From NCBI GenBank assembly GCA_021613335.1, contig JAJTWR010000401.1:323501-387500 (forward strand): DNA of 64,000 bases, written 5' to 3'. Numbering within the stretch: position 1 is the stretch's first letter; every line of letters begins with the position of its first letter. Below, piece after piece: positions 29,880-40,946 of the stretch. Below the pieces are notes generated by a model. That model had not been told where the DNA came from. It ran no database searches and worked only from the letters and a program-made list of their open reading frames with translations. Made by a program: the position numbers and the translations under genes. Source of the stretch: Whitmania pigra (lineage: Eukaryota; Annelida; Clitellata; Hirudinida; Haemopidae).

Positions 29880-30096
29880 AGCCGGTTAGTCGAATGGGTT
29901 AAGTCATGGACTCCTAAATATACACCGGTATATATGTAGGAGTTCATGGTTAAGTGCCTGCATACGGCGGTAATGGCGACAGTCGTAATGTGTCGTGTTC
30001 GAAACCCAGCCTGCACTGCCGCCAGGAAGGAGCGCTATATAAATGGCTACAAGAAGCACCTCTGACGCTATGCATAAGGAGCTATATAAATGAAGT
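29880..30096 (+). mobile_element. SINE family A, longest copy
   Basis: Head: ggttagtcgaatgggttaag; middle: gcatacggcggtaatggcga; B box: gtgtcgtgttcgaaacccag. Body: ctgcactgccgccaggaagg. Tail: gcgctatataaatggctaca and a second ctatataaatgaag. A 55-bp insert (tcatggactcc ... aggagttcatgg) between the boxes is itself an imperfect inverted repeat. It has both the tRNA head and the duplicated CTATATAAATG tail. Confidence 0.82.
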
Positions 30097-31046
30097 TACG
30101 AAAAAGCTGTGCCCATCACAGTAAAGCGGGAAAAACGTTGGAACGCGCGATCAGAAGCTGTTAAAGCCATCCACGAAGGACTTGGTGAACTATAGTAGGG
30201 CTGTCAGACAAATTATCGGAGGACTAAACTTGGACGCCTAAACCAGAAGTGATGCAGTATTAAATTTGACTTCATATATATATATAGCTTCCTCGAAATT
30301 GCATTTAACATATATAAATAAAATATATAATATATAAAATATAAATAATATATAATAAATATATTTAAAAAAAAATATATATATATAAGAAATTCTTGAT
30401 GTGCAATTTATAGGACATTTTGGATTACTTTTCCAGAGAATTGCATTAAGTTGGAGTCTTCTCATGATTTCAAACATAGGCTAGGCGTCCAATCTATGAT
30501 TCCGGTCCTAATTACAATCTATCCCAAACAAATGCATATAACATGGTGAATTTCTGACACGAAATCAGTTCCCTGAACACTCTCAGTCTGACATCAGCTC
30601 ATTTAACCAAATTTATTTTCAACCTGAACATGCCATAATACGGAATCCATACGAGTAACATCACGGAGTATTAGAATTTAATCAGAGTCGTTTACTGTTG
30701 AGAATGCCATGGGTTTGTAATGATATTGTATTTGTATCAACAATCGTAACTTAATTTAAATCGGTAATTCCGTGAGTCGGTGATGCTTTTGAAATGGAAG
30801 ATAATTCTGACTGGTTGTTAATTGCTGTGAGCAATTCAAAGGTTTGTATCATTTGAAACTATTGACTTCGGCACCAATTTGATTTTAAGGAAGATTTTTG
30901 TGGACGCGCTACAAATAAAAATATTAAGAAATCAATAATTTTTAACGTTTAAATTTGCTTTTAAAATTGTGAAGACTGCATTGTAATAGCATGAAATCAT
31001 AAAATACATGCGAACGTAGATAACTGCGGTGGAGATTAATACCAAG

Positions 31047-32522
31047 TTATAATACAAAGATTTTTTGGCTATTAATTTACTTTGCACTAAATGTCAAGTA
31101 AATCGCATAAGATGACGGCAATGCGTTAACCACAAATAATAAAATAATCGGTTATCGATGAAATCAACAAATGTTTACCTCAACATGGTGTTGTCAAAGT
31201 GAAAAACATAAATGCCAGCATTTTTTGGAACCAATGATCCGCTGACATTTTGCAAGTGACTGTGAACGTACACAGAAATTAAAGTTTCTGGACTTTGGCT
31301 TCCAATGGGGCTGATCGGCAATGATTCTGAAAGCGGGGAAATAGTAAACGATATCAGTGATTCATTCATGGCAGTGCCAAATATTTTTCTCAGTGGTTCC
31401 TCGTCGACGGATGATGCTGTATTTGTTTTCTGGGAGGCTTTATCAAATGGACCTTGGTATGACAATTCAAACTTTGTTCCCTGATAATTATTTTTTGTTA
31501 TAATCTTTTATAACATTTAAAAAAGTAGCTTTAAACCGAGCATTTAAGATAAAGAAAAAAAAATAAATATGAACAAAATGCTGAATTTTTAATTGTTCGC
31601 AAATGGAGGTCTATTTAATAGGGTGAAATTTAATTTAACAAATTAATTAATTCAGCAAAACAAGAATACTTTGGCACACAATTTGTTATACACATTTCAA
31701 ACACTAAATTATTCCAATGGAGTATATAAACTAAAAGTTTCCCTCACATATGGTTCTGAGTAGAAGGACCAATGCATTGAAGTTGCTTTTTCTGTTCCAA
31801 CCTTCAGATTGATTGGCACCAGGAGCATCGTGTTTGATTGAACTACTTCAAGCAATTCGAAGGAGTCATCATCTTCGTCCACTGGGTCGATGATTTGCAT
31901 TATTAACGCCCTGTGATTAATTATTAATTTAATTAAGTAATTATTAATTTAGTTATGTTATTCGTAGTAGTTGAATAAAGCATTTCATTTTAGTGGTACA
32001 TTTCTGCATATTGTCTGGATTACATCAAGTTAGCTATCATATATTTAAAAAAATAATAATACGATACAATATCATTATCTCTCTCACCTTTTGACTTGAT
32101 TGTGCTGAGGTTCAGCAATAGATTTTGCACAGATTTCATGATTACTGCCACTACAAAAGTCAAAGATCGAAATTGTAAACATTAAAGCGTCCAAGTATGT
32201 TAAAGCTTAATCAATATAGTTAAAATATAGTTAAGCCGTTTTACAGCAATGAAGCACAAATAATTTTCCACGTAAACACATTTGACATTTTTAGGAGCTA
32301 TTAATTAATTATTATTTTTAACTATATTTATATTATATTTAGTAATAAAAAATAAAAACCAAACTAACCACGACAATCTCACTCCTATGTCGCTCAATGG
32401 CCCGTCGATACTTCTGTACGAAAATCCGTTCCTTATTGTCGCCCACGTGGCAGCGTAGATTTTGCCGAATCTGAATAATGGCGACAGTCTTCCAAGATCT
32501 CCGAGGCTGTTTACTTGATGGA
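31047..32522 (-). CDS. GOLD-domain protein, C-terminal exons (5' part unresolved)
   Basis: Phase-consistent exons 32088-32150, 31748-31910, 31179-31480 and 31047-31068 (stop TAA at 31049-31047). The core reads LLVPINLKVGTEKATSMHWS, FYSEPY, GTKFELSYQG, then after a variable acidic/serine-rich insert ISVYVHSHLQNVSGSLVP and GIYVFHFDNTML. That is the GOLD-domain pattern (W.F......F....... / G.Y...FDN), closest in feel to FYCO1- or ACBD3-type GOLD domains, which link membrane and cytosolic factors in Golgi or vesicle traffic. An exon at about 32368-32522 (RRSWKTVAIIQIRQNLRC ... YRRAIERHRSEI) is open and spliced-looking but does not join 32150 in phase, so an exon is missing or it belongs elsewhere. 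The protein class is supported; the full architecture is not. Confidence 0.6.
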
Positions 32523-32574
32523 CTGCAAAGCAATAAAATTAATTACATTTAATTAATTATGAAACCAAAATCCG

Positions 32575-32660
32575 GTAGGTGGCCGAGTGGTTAAGGCTTT
32601 CGCTTTGTTGCGGCTCCGTTGAGGAGTTGAGATACCAGCCCCTCGCAAGAGTTTCTTTAA
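32575..32660 (+). repeat. tRNA-Ser/Leu-like head of a repeat
   Basis: ggtaggtggccgagtggtta + aggctttcgctttgttgcgg matches a type II tRNA A box and D arm, but the expected GTTCGAATCC B box is degenerate (gttgagatacc). More likely a decayed SINE or tRNA pseudogene than a working tRNA. Confidence 0.45.
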
Positions 32661-34535
32661 GTAACCATTGTAATTGGTTAAATTACAAAAAACTAAAATC
32701 GACACATTCTCGTTAAACCTATAAATAAAGCCATCAAGTTTCAATGATAATGTTGGCTTCTTTTGGTGCTAGCTGGACTACTGAAATGTCTCAACGGGAT
32801 TAGAGAACAAATAAAGTTATAATAGGTGACAAAAGTAATAAACTATAAAGTAATGCTTTATAATGAAATGTTAAATTAACAGCGACTTTATTTTTATTTT
32901 GCTGTGTTTATCTACAGCTAATCTGGTATTCGAAATAAACTTTAAGAATTAAAAACTGCTTAAAAAGGAAATTAGAAAGGTGTTTTCGTAAGTTTTTCGT
33001 AAATTTGAATCCACTTTAGACACCACTGTAAAATGCAATCCGCAATAAAAATAACAGGTGCAATAGACAAACAGGTATTACCTTTTTCCATTGTTCTGTT
33101 TCTCTCATTTGGAAATGTTAACTATTCCTCAATCTTTAAAATGGAAAATCTTTAATATCTACATTAATAAAAATTTACAAAATTGTGTAATAATTTTTTA
33201 ATTGTAATATAAAATAGTACTATGAAATCCGTTATACTTAAAAAATAATAATAATTTGCTACAATCTCATTTAATGAAATAAATGTACTTACTCACTATG
33301 CAAATGGTTTGTAATTTACGATAGTCGTGGTTAATAGTTTATATAAATAAATGTGCTTATGTAGTCATATTGTCTCGAATGTTTTAGCACGGTTTATTTG
33401 GTACGAGTACCCGAGAAGTATTGGAAGCGCATTCTATATTTGCAGGACTTTTGAATAACTGAGCTAATGCGAGTTTCAATGAAGAAATAATTACTTCCAT
33501 AATTTCTGCCTGGTTCCGCTGCACCCTAAAATATTTAACATCAGTTAGGAACAGATAAATCGGCTTACAATATTTAAATATAAATTCCTCAGATGTATAT
33601 TTACGCATGCTATTTTTATTAAAAGATGGCATACATAAATTGCATTAAACTAGTATATTTATTGTATGCACATAGTTATTAGAAAGATAAAATTATGTAA
33701 CAACTGTAGAATAATTTCTAAAATTACTCAAGCATTATTTATCAAGCAACTCCGTTTGTCTCTTATAAATATTGAAAACCAACAAATAAGGGGCCAATTT
33801 GTTTATTTTTGATCTGTTTGCATTGTTCGAAGTTGAGTTGCTAAGCGAATTAAGTTTCTACTGATTGTACTTCATTATTGTATTGTATTATTGTATCGCA
33901 TTATTGTATTGTGTCTTAACAACATTTCATTTGCAGGACGCACACACGAAATATGCTTTCAAAACACGTTTGAACTGGATAAAATAATTTTACTTTTTAA
34001 TCATTACGTCTTGTTTTGTTTTTTCTCAAAGGTCTCTTTTACTCGATTATCACTATGATTTGTTCAACCGCCAAACATAATTGGAATTACTTCGAAACAA
34101 TGGCCAACTTCGTCTTAAAACTAGTTTGATTAAAGTGTAAAGATTTGATTTCAGCAAATGTTCGATTTTGTTTGTCAACTAGAAACATTCAATTAGGTTT
34201 ACAAAAACAATGTTGATTCAAATCAATCGAGTCTCCAAAAACACGACATGTACCGTTAAACAACGATATAGAATAAGCAGCTAAGACTACAAAATTATCA
34301 TTTAAAATGATTAAATTCGAATAGTACGATAAATAATAAAAATCTCTGGCAAAAAGGTATACTCATGATGAATTTAAATTTTAATTCAGTTACACACAAT
34401 CACTGGATGAATACAAATAGCAGCACTGGTCCGAAGTATTCAATAAAATCAGTTGATTAATCATTTAATTAACAAATGAATTAACTGTATATCTATTGAT
34501 TAATTAATTAAGCATAACTTAAGCTTGATGCTGAT
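32661..34535. other. Intergenic or intronic, one candidate exon
   Basis: Mostly AT-rich sequence. On the minus strand, an acceptor-like ...attttag at about 33531 precedes an open frame VQRNQAEIMEVIISSLKLAL ... (to about 33384, stop). It could be an upstream exon of the GOLD gene, but its phase with neighbouring exons cannot be fixed. Confidence 0.3.
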
Positions 34536-35303
34536 CTAAAATCTCTTCGTCGTAACGAAGAACACTACTAAAAAGGCGATAATCGTTATAACTCCAAGAA
34601 CAGCTCCAACTGCAGAATAAATGTATGAACGTGTCAACATAGACCTTGCGAATCTCTCACCGCCATTTGAGGCTGCAGTTTGACCGACAACTGATGGAAT
34701 TAGATTTGATTTCAGTAGAATGAGAAATTGATAAAAATGTTTTTGTAGAAATTGTTAAATTGTAATAATAATAGTAATAATTTTAACAGAAGGTTGACAA
34801 AAGCGAATTTATTACATTTTGAAAGGATTTCAAAAGAATTCGTAAAACAAATAGGATAAATAAAATAACAAAAAGCTAATAAATAAGTTTACTAACCAGA
34901 TAAAATCGTAAAAAATAATTTCAAGTGACTTACTGAATACTTACATTACAAACAGCAGGATTAAAATGTACCAAATCCAATCCAAATTACCTGCAAAAAT
35001 GAAGGCAATGAGTCCAAAAATACACCCGCAGCACCAGCACACAAAACAGGACAAGATAAATGCCCCAGTGAAGTCCACATACGATCTGTTTGATATGATG
35101 ACTGTTTGATATGCTTGAGATTGAACCGGTTGGACTGTAATTGGCTGGTTAGAATATTGAGGTGGTAACCCTGGATCTGATGGAGGGTGAACAGTTGCTT
35201 GAGATTGAACTGGTTGGACTGCAATTGGCTGGTTAGAATATGGAGGTGGTAACCCTGGATCCGACGGAGGGTGAACCGTTGCAACTGGATCAGAGTTTTT
35301 CAT
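34536..35303 (-). CDS. Dispanin / CD225-family two-pass membrane protein (complete)
   Basis: Two exons, 34991-35303 and 34536-34690, join at phase 1 (TTTGCAG|GTAATT ... CCATCAG|TT) to give 155 aa. The N terminus is proline-rich and consists of two direct copies of a module of about 30 residues (ATVHPPSDPGLPP.YSNQPI), carrying PPPY and PPQY motifs that could bind WW domains. Then comes a Cys-rich first membrane segment (SCFVCWCCGCIFGLIAFIFA), a short loop with SNGGERFARSMLTRS, and a second helix (YSAVGAVLGVITIIAFLVVF). Two hydrophobic segments with a CC pair and a basic loop are the dispanin (IFITM/PRRT) layout. Known members sit at plasma or endosomal membranes; the function of invertebrate ones is mostly unknown. 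Confidence 0.82.
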
Positions 35304-35937
35304 GAGGAAATGTCTAAAAATTAAATTAATTTAATTTAATCATATTAACGACCCATTACTCTAAACAGGCAACATCAACCTTAATTGGTGAACTATCAAA
35401 GTGATGAATATTCAGCAATTAATACCGACTATTTCAGAATTCTCAGTCAGAAATCTCAAAGCACTTAACTAATAGCGGAATCTTTTAAGAGCAGCTCAAT
35501 GGCAAACAGATTGACAACAGACAGTCATTTTGCAAACAAACTGTACCCATTGAGGGAGAATACGCTACCAATTCAATTGAACACTGATGAAGTAATAATA
35601 TTTAGTTTTCTAAAATTTTTATTTATATATATATTTATAAATGTATATATAAATCCATATGCAGTTTATTAAATTAAATTATTTCGATTAAAAGGAATAT
35701 TACTAATATTAAAATGCATTGAAAGGAAGTGCTTAGGAATGAAAACAAAAAATTATAAAATCTCTTAAAAGTTGAGTGCTCCTTCAAATCATCAAGATTA
35801 ATGAGTGAATAATCAAAATTAGAATAAATTAATAAAATTTTTAAAATGTATTATGCATCATTAAATAATTATTATCCTAAATTCTTTCAATAAAATTAAA
35901 CATTACTCGGACTTCTACTAGATTGTAAATTATATAG

Positions 35938-36150
35938 GAAGGCTTCGGGAAACTTGAAAAACAATTATTTCAGTTCAAGGGTGGTTTCCTTATGGAATAA
36001 ACTAGATAAGGAAACCATCCATGCGGACACAGTAGATAAATTCAAAATTTACTTAAGTAAATTCGGTTATTAGGACTAAAAAGAGTGGTTATTACACAGA
36101 TCCAGGTCTTCTTAACCACTATAAATAATTGTTATGTTATGTTATGTTAA
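35938..36150 (+). mobile_element. 3' relic of a non-LTR (CR1/jockey-like) retrotransposon
   Basis: An open stretch reads NYFSSRVVSLWNKLDKETI, then TVDKFKIYLSKFGY and TAG (36071-36073). This is the characteristic C-terminal end of CR1/jockey-type reverse transcriptase ORFs. It is followed by a short 3' UTR and a (TTATG)n tail at about 36129-36150. Only the last ~45 codons remain (5' truncation, usual for LINEs). Confidence 0.8.
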
Positions 36151-36633
36151 CAAAAAATTGAATTGACTGTAATAAACAAATTTAAGAAACTATAAACGAG
36201 CAAACAAACTAATGGGTGAAAATCGGAAGTAAATGAATAAAGAAGTAATTTTATAAAAATTACACTGAATTACTCAAAGCACTCAGGAAATTAACGTAGA
36301 AGTAAATTCAACAGGGTTTATTCATTGTTATGTCAACAAGCGTTTTCAATATCAATATCGATATCAAATACAATCACATACTTTTCACATAACGAGAAGA
36401 AATATTGAGAATAAGAATTGGGTAATGTTACATAACGATTCAGCCCCAAGAAACAGCAAAAATGTTTCACATTGAAAAAATTGCAAATTCATGTGATCAG
36501 AAAATCAACCACTTATGAATCAAGTTGAGAGAGTTGAGAGAAAAATTCATTACTTCCTCAACGCCCATGACGAGTATCCTCAGCATAGATTTAGAAAATA
36601 GGACTTTGTCATTTTTCACAAGAAAAATCGAAA
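36151..36633. other. No gene seen
   Basis: AT-rich spacer between the LINE relic and the homeobox remnant. No motif found. Confidence 0.4.
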
Positions 36634-37300
36634 ATGTCAAAAGTGCATAGAACCATCTTCAGAGACTTTCAGATAGATGGACTGGAGGAATTTTATAAAC
36701 AATGCCCACATCTTCGAAAAAATGACAATTACGAGCTCGGCGACAAACTAGGTATGGACGCCAACACCGTCCAGGTTTCGTTTAACAACCGAAGGGCAAA
36801 AGATAAGCGGTGCGAAAAAGCACTTTCCAAAAAGAAATACACCGAACAATGTTGCCCTTAATTGGCAAAAAAAGGCTTCTAACGAGGTAGTCTACCTCTA
36901 TGGCGTTGATCCTGCTCAGGCATTATTTTGCACAATTCCAACAGTTTGTGGAATTGAGTTGGCGGAAAAAATATCTTCAAGCCAAGCGTCTATTCCTCAG
37001 AGCGTGTATGTCAACGAGGCCGTTGTGAGCGATAAGGCGGTTCCAAACTGATCCGCTGTTTCACAAACAGTCCCTGAGACGTCAAGCAAAGACAGGCGTA
37101 ACATCATTTCAAACTTGATGCTTCTGAGGGAATTGAAAATTCAAACGAGCATCAAGCACACAATAAATTTGAAGCTTCTTACGAAAGAAACCTCTGCAGC
37201 ATTTGAAAGTGTGGATGATGGCGTTTTAGAAGATGCTGATTTTGGACATGGTCCTCGAACTCAAACTCTGGAAGATGAGAATGAATTGTTCATGGACTAA
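36634..37300 (+). pseudogene. Intronless, broken homeobox gene (divergent homeodomain)
   Basis: The first open frame (36634-36861, 75 codons) is nearly all homeodomain: HRTIFRDFQIDGLEEFY, LGDKLGMDANTVQV and SFNNRRAKDKR. The third helix should read WFxNRR, but Trp48 is Ser; Phe49, Asn51 and Arg53 are kept. The frame stops at 36859, while the +1 frame runs open across the same point (from about 36848) to a TGA at 37049-37051, and stays open beyond it to a TAA-type stop at 37298-37300 (LFMD end). So it looks like one gene of roughly 220 codons with one frameshift and one nonsense codon. Lack of introns suggests a retrocopy. Alternatively the first 75 codons are still a functional mini-homeodomain protein. 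The class is unclear, perhaps paired-like. Confidence 0.7.
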
Positions 37301-38713
37301 TTGGAAGATTTGCTTAAATCGTAATCATGAAAAAGTTAATAAAAAAAGCGTTTTGAGTTTTTCAATAAAAATGTCAGAATAGAAAAAGAGTGTATTCTTG
37401 TCTTATATATTATTTTCAAAGTATACATAAAATGTCTGGCGTACACACAGTCCGGACGGAAACCTTAAGGATACCCTATATTTTTGTGATAACTCGCTAA
37501 ATATAAGTTCAATATTACTCAATTTTTTTTTTATATAAAATCTCTTTATGGTAGACAAAACATCATGCAAACGTATTTTAAGAATCTTAATGTATACCTC
37601 CATCCTGGCGAAAGCAGTCGGCGATACTCCCAGGATGCTGGTCGCTAGAGCAAAGATCGATGAAATCAGTGACTCCTAAAAAAAAGAAGAAAAGGTAGGA
37701 TTGTTCCTCTGGCAGTCACCACTGTGATGACCAGAAACAGGCAACGACGAAGAGGCTCTTCCAATGCGGCTCATTGAAAGAAGGAGGTAGGTTCTCACCT
37801 CCAGACTACAGCTTGGAAGATGTCATCTGAATTATCGTTATCTGTTCCGAATGAAGAGCGAAAAATGCCAAACTCGTCCGCATATTGATGAGTCTAGGAT
37901 GATGAGTCAGTGACTCTAGATAGATCGCCAAATCTTATAGCCAAAAATTAAGTTAGGCATTTCCTTTTGGAAGTTCTTAGTCAAGAACTCCTCAATCAAG
38001 ATAGAGGTCACTGGAATTGGGAACTATGCTTAGCAATTACATATCATAATTTTATGTTTACGAACATTTTTTTTTCTGCGTCGTCGATGTTCTTTGCTGT
38101 TCCTCTTTTTGTTTTCGTCCTAATCATCTTGTCATGGAATGGACGTCAATAAAATATGCACTCAGAAAAATTCAGGCTCAGGTACGATTCCAAGCAAATT
38201 GTGTCTGCGTAACATCGCCCGGATTTTTGCTCACCAACCGAATTACACACAATTTTTTACTCCGCACACTAGCGAACCTATTTAAATGGTTTAAACATAC
38301 GATTATTATTCATTAATAAATCTTAGCATTAATTATCGCGAGAGAAATATTAATTAACTCTCGTTATATTTCTACGAATCGTCTCGAAACTCAAAACCAT
38401 CAACATGAAAGAGCGTGCAGTTTATTGTATCAAATGCTTTTCTTCAAAGAGAATGCAACTTGAGGTCAGCTTTTGCTCTGTTACCAAAGATCAAAGAATG
38501 CAGGTGAAATCAAAACAGAGGAATTCTGTGCGGACCTGAATTTTAGTGATTCGGACGTGAGATGACAGAACTCTAACAATGACGACGACGATGACGACGA
38601 CGACGACAGCAACATAAACAACAGGTAAACTGAAGATGCTAGCATCTTTATCGTACTTAAGTTCATAATACCAACAGTTCCCTATCATTATCATCACCAC
38701 CATTATCAATGTT

Positions 38714-38765
<52 letters not shown>

Positions 38766-40946
38766 CCACCACAACCAACAGATCACCGGAAGGGAAATGA
38801 AAAAATAATCACATTTGTATATGGAAAAGCTAAAGGGGACAAGGACTATGACGACAATGATGATGATGATGATGATGATGCATGTGATGATGATGATGAT
38901 GATGATGCATGTGGTGGTGGTGATGATGATGATGATGCCATTCAAGTGAGATAAGTAACGTCGATGAGGCTGTAGGGATGCTTGCAACTTTCAAAGATTC
39001 ACGTGAATAACTTGCACATTAACTGGACTGATAAGAGTATTAAGATAATTGCTCGCAATAATGATGACGATGACGATGACGATGATGATCTTGACAATGA
39101 TGATAAAAGTGATCGGGATGATGTAGATGATAGTGACACTTAATGAAACAAGTTTTGAAATGCCAAAATCATTAATTAGTATAAAAGACAAAGTCTGAAT
39201 CTTAATTATTTATGATGATGACGATGAAAATGATGATGATGAAGGTAATGGTTGTTCAAGAAAGTGATTAAGCTAAAAAGATTAAGTTAAAATAGGTACT
39301 TAATGATTTCAGAGAGTCCATGATGAATATTGACGTCACTGCTAATAAAAAAATAATTACATTAATTAATAAATAATAAATAATAATAACAATAATGCAA
39401 CAATCAGCAACTTATGGATTCAGAGCATTTGATAGGTGAGCATAAAACACGTATATATTTTAGTAATATATTAAAATATTAAATACCACTAATAATACTA
39501 GCAAAATATTAATAATTACCAAAAAAATTAAACGAAAAAAACTCAATCGAGAGTTGACCACAAGCTCACCTTTAGCTACCATCACCATGACAACGGAGTG
39601 TACAAAAGCCTGAATACATTTGTCATAAGCAGGTGATATGACTCGCAGAAGACGATGCTAACACTTTCCGACAACGACGAAGATGACATTATAATCGGTG
39701 CTGATAATGATGACGAGATAATCGACTGACTGCAAGGGGAGGTGCTTTATCGAATGGACACTGCTTTATAATAATCACAAGCTACATTACGAACTACTTA
39801 GCTGATCAGATCAATATGATGAATAAATGATTAGATCATAAATAATTAATAAGAACAACTGGTGCCAATTAATAATAATAATAATAATAATAATAGTTTG
39901 TAAAACAGGGCAGATAGGTGAATCTTGTCGACAAACATTGCAAAATTAAGTTCGTAATGACGACAGCAAACACTTTACATTTGATACGGACTGTTGATCA
40001 CATGAATAAAACAACATGCAATAATAACAGCAATGATCAATATAGTGTCTCAGGTAATACCAATAATATTAATAACCTTTACAATAATACCTCTACTACT
40101 GCTACTACTACTAATAATAACAAAAACAATCATAGTAATAATAATAATAATAAAAATAATAATGCCAATAAAAGAGATGGTTATAATTGCAGGCTCAAAT
40201 CCAACAGACATATAAGAAACCACAAATGACTGGCTTGGACCATTGGAGAGTTTGATTAAAAAGGATTAAACTTCAAACGGGGATATTATTCGTCACCGAG
40301 GACGAGAACGGGACGATCGCAATAAAGGTGTCTAAAAGGACGACCTCGTCGGAAATATTGTCCGAGCTAAAAAAACAAGAAGAAAACTCCGCCCACTTTA
40401 AGTGGCAACGAGTGCAATTGATTACTTCAATATCATTTGTGCCGACGAATCGAAAACCGGCTAGAAGTAAGCATCTTTATCGCTAGTCTATCACGGCAAA
40501 GTGATAAAAAAAAAGGATCAACGGACGCCTGCCAACGGTAAGGTTTCGGACATGGACCGGATGAGATATGACTAATGTTGTACGTATGGTAATGCATATG
40601 TGTTAGTATGTATGAGAATGTATATGTATTAGTATGTATGAGAATATATTAGCACATATGGTACTGTATATTGTATATAATAATGTACATTAACACAATG
40701 TATATATACGTATATATTAATATTAGTGGCATTAATAAACCGACCGATAAAATGATATCAACAATTAGAAGCATGCCGATTAGCACAAATAAATAAATAA
40801 ATAAACAATCGCCGTTCGATCTGCCGATAATGCGATGCAGGCGAACGCAACGGGACGACAAAGAAACTTTTGCGTGACTGGCCCAATGGGAACCGAAAGA
40901 ATAAATATTAACGAAATTTGCAAGCAATCAAAAGTCATGACAAGGA
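37301..40946. other. Long stretch without a supported gene
   Basis: Contains a possible minus-strand exon (37600-37675, SLISSIFALATSILGVSPTA, hydrophobic, flanked by AG and GTATAC), a TCATCATCA run (38.71-38.77 kb), GATGATGAT runs (38.86-38.94, 39.06-39.10, 39.21-39.25 kb), an AAT array (39.87-39.90 and 40.13-40.16 kb), and an ATG-less open frame of about 75 codons with balanced codon use at 40257-40485 (FVTEDENGTIAIKVSKRTTS). None of these can be tied to a known family. Confidence 0.4.

Larger units (their letters stand above)
29353..31046. other. Intergenic with SINE and repeat fragments
   Basis: Apart from the SINE at 29.88-30.10 kb and a repeat fragment at 29.67-29.73 kb, it holds an AT dinucleotide stretch (30.28-30.39 kb) and no frame I can support as coding. 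Confidence 0.45.

Noticed and set aside
37600..37675. Possible single hydrophobic exon on the minus strand
   Set aside because: It has AG and GT borders, but no partner exon could be found, so it is mentioned only in the region note.
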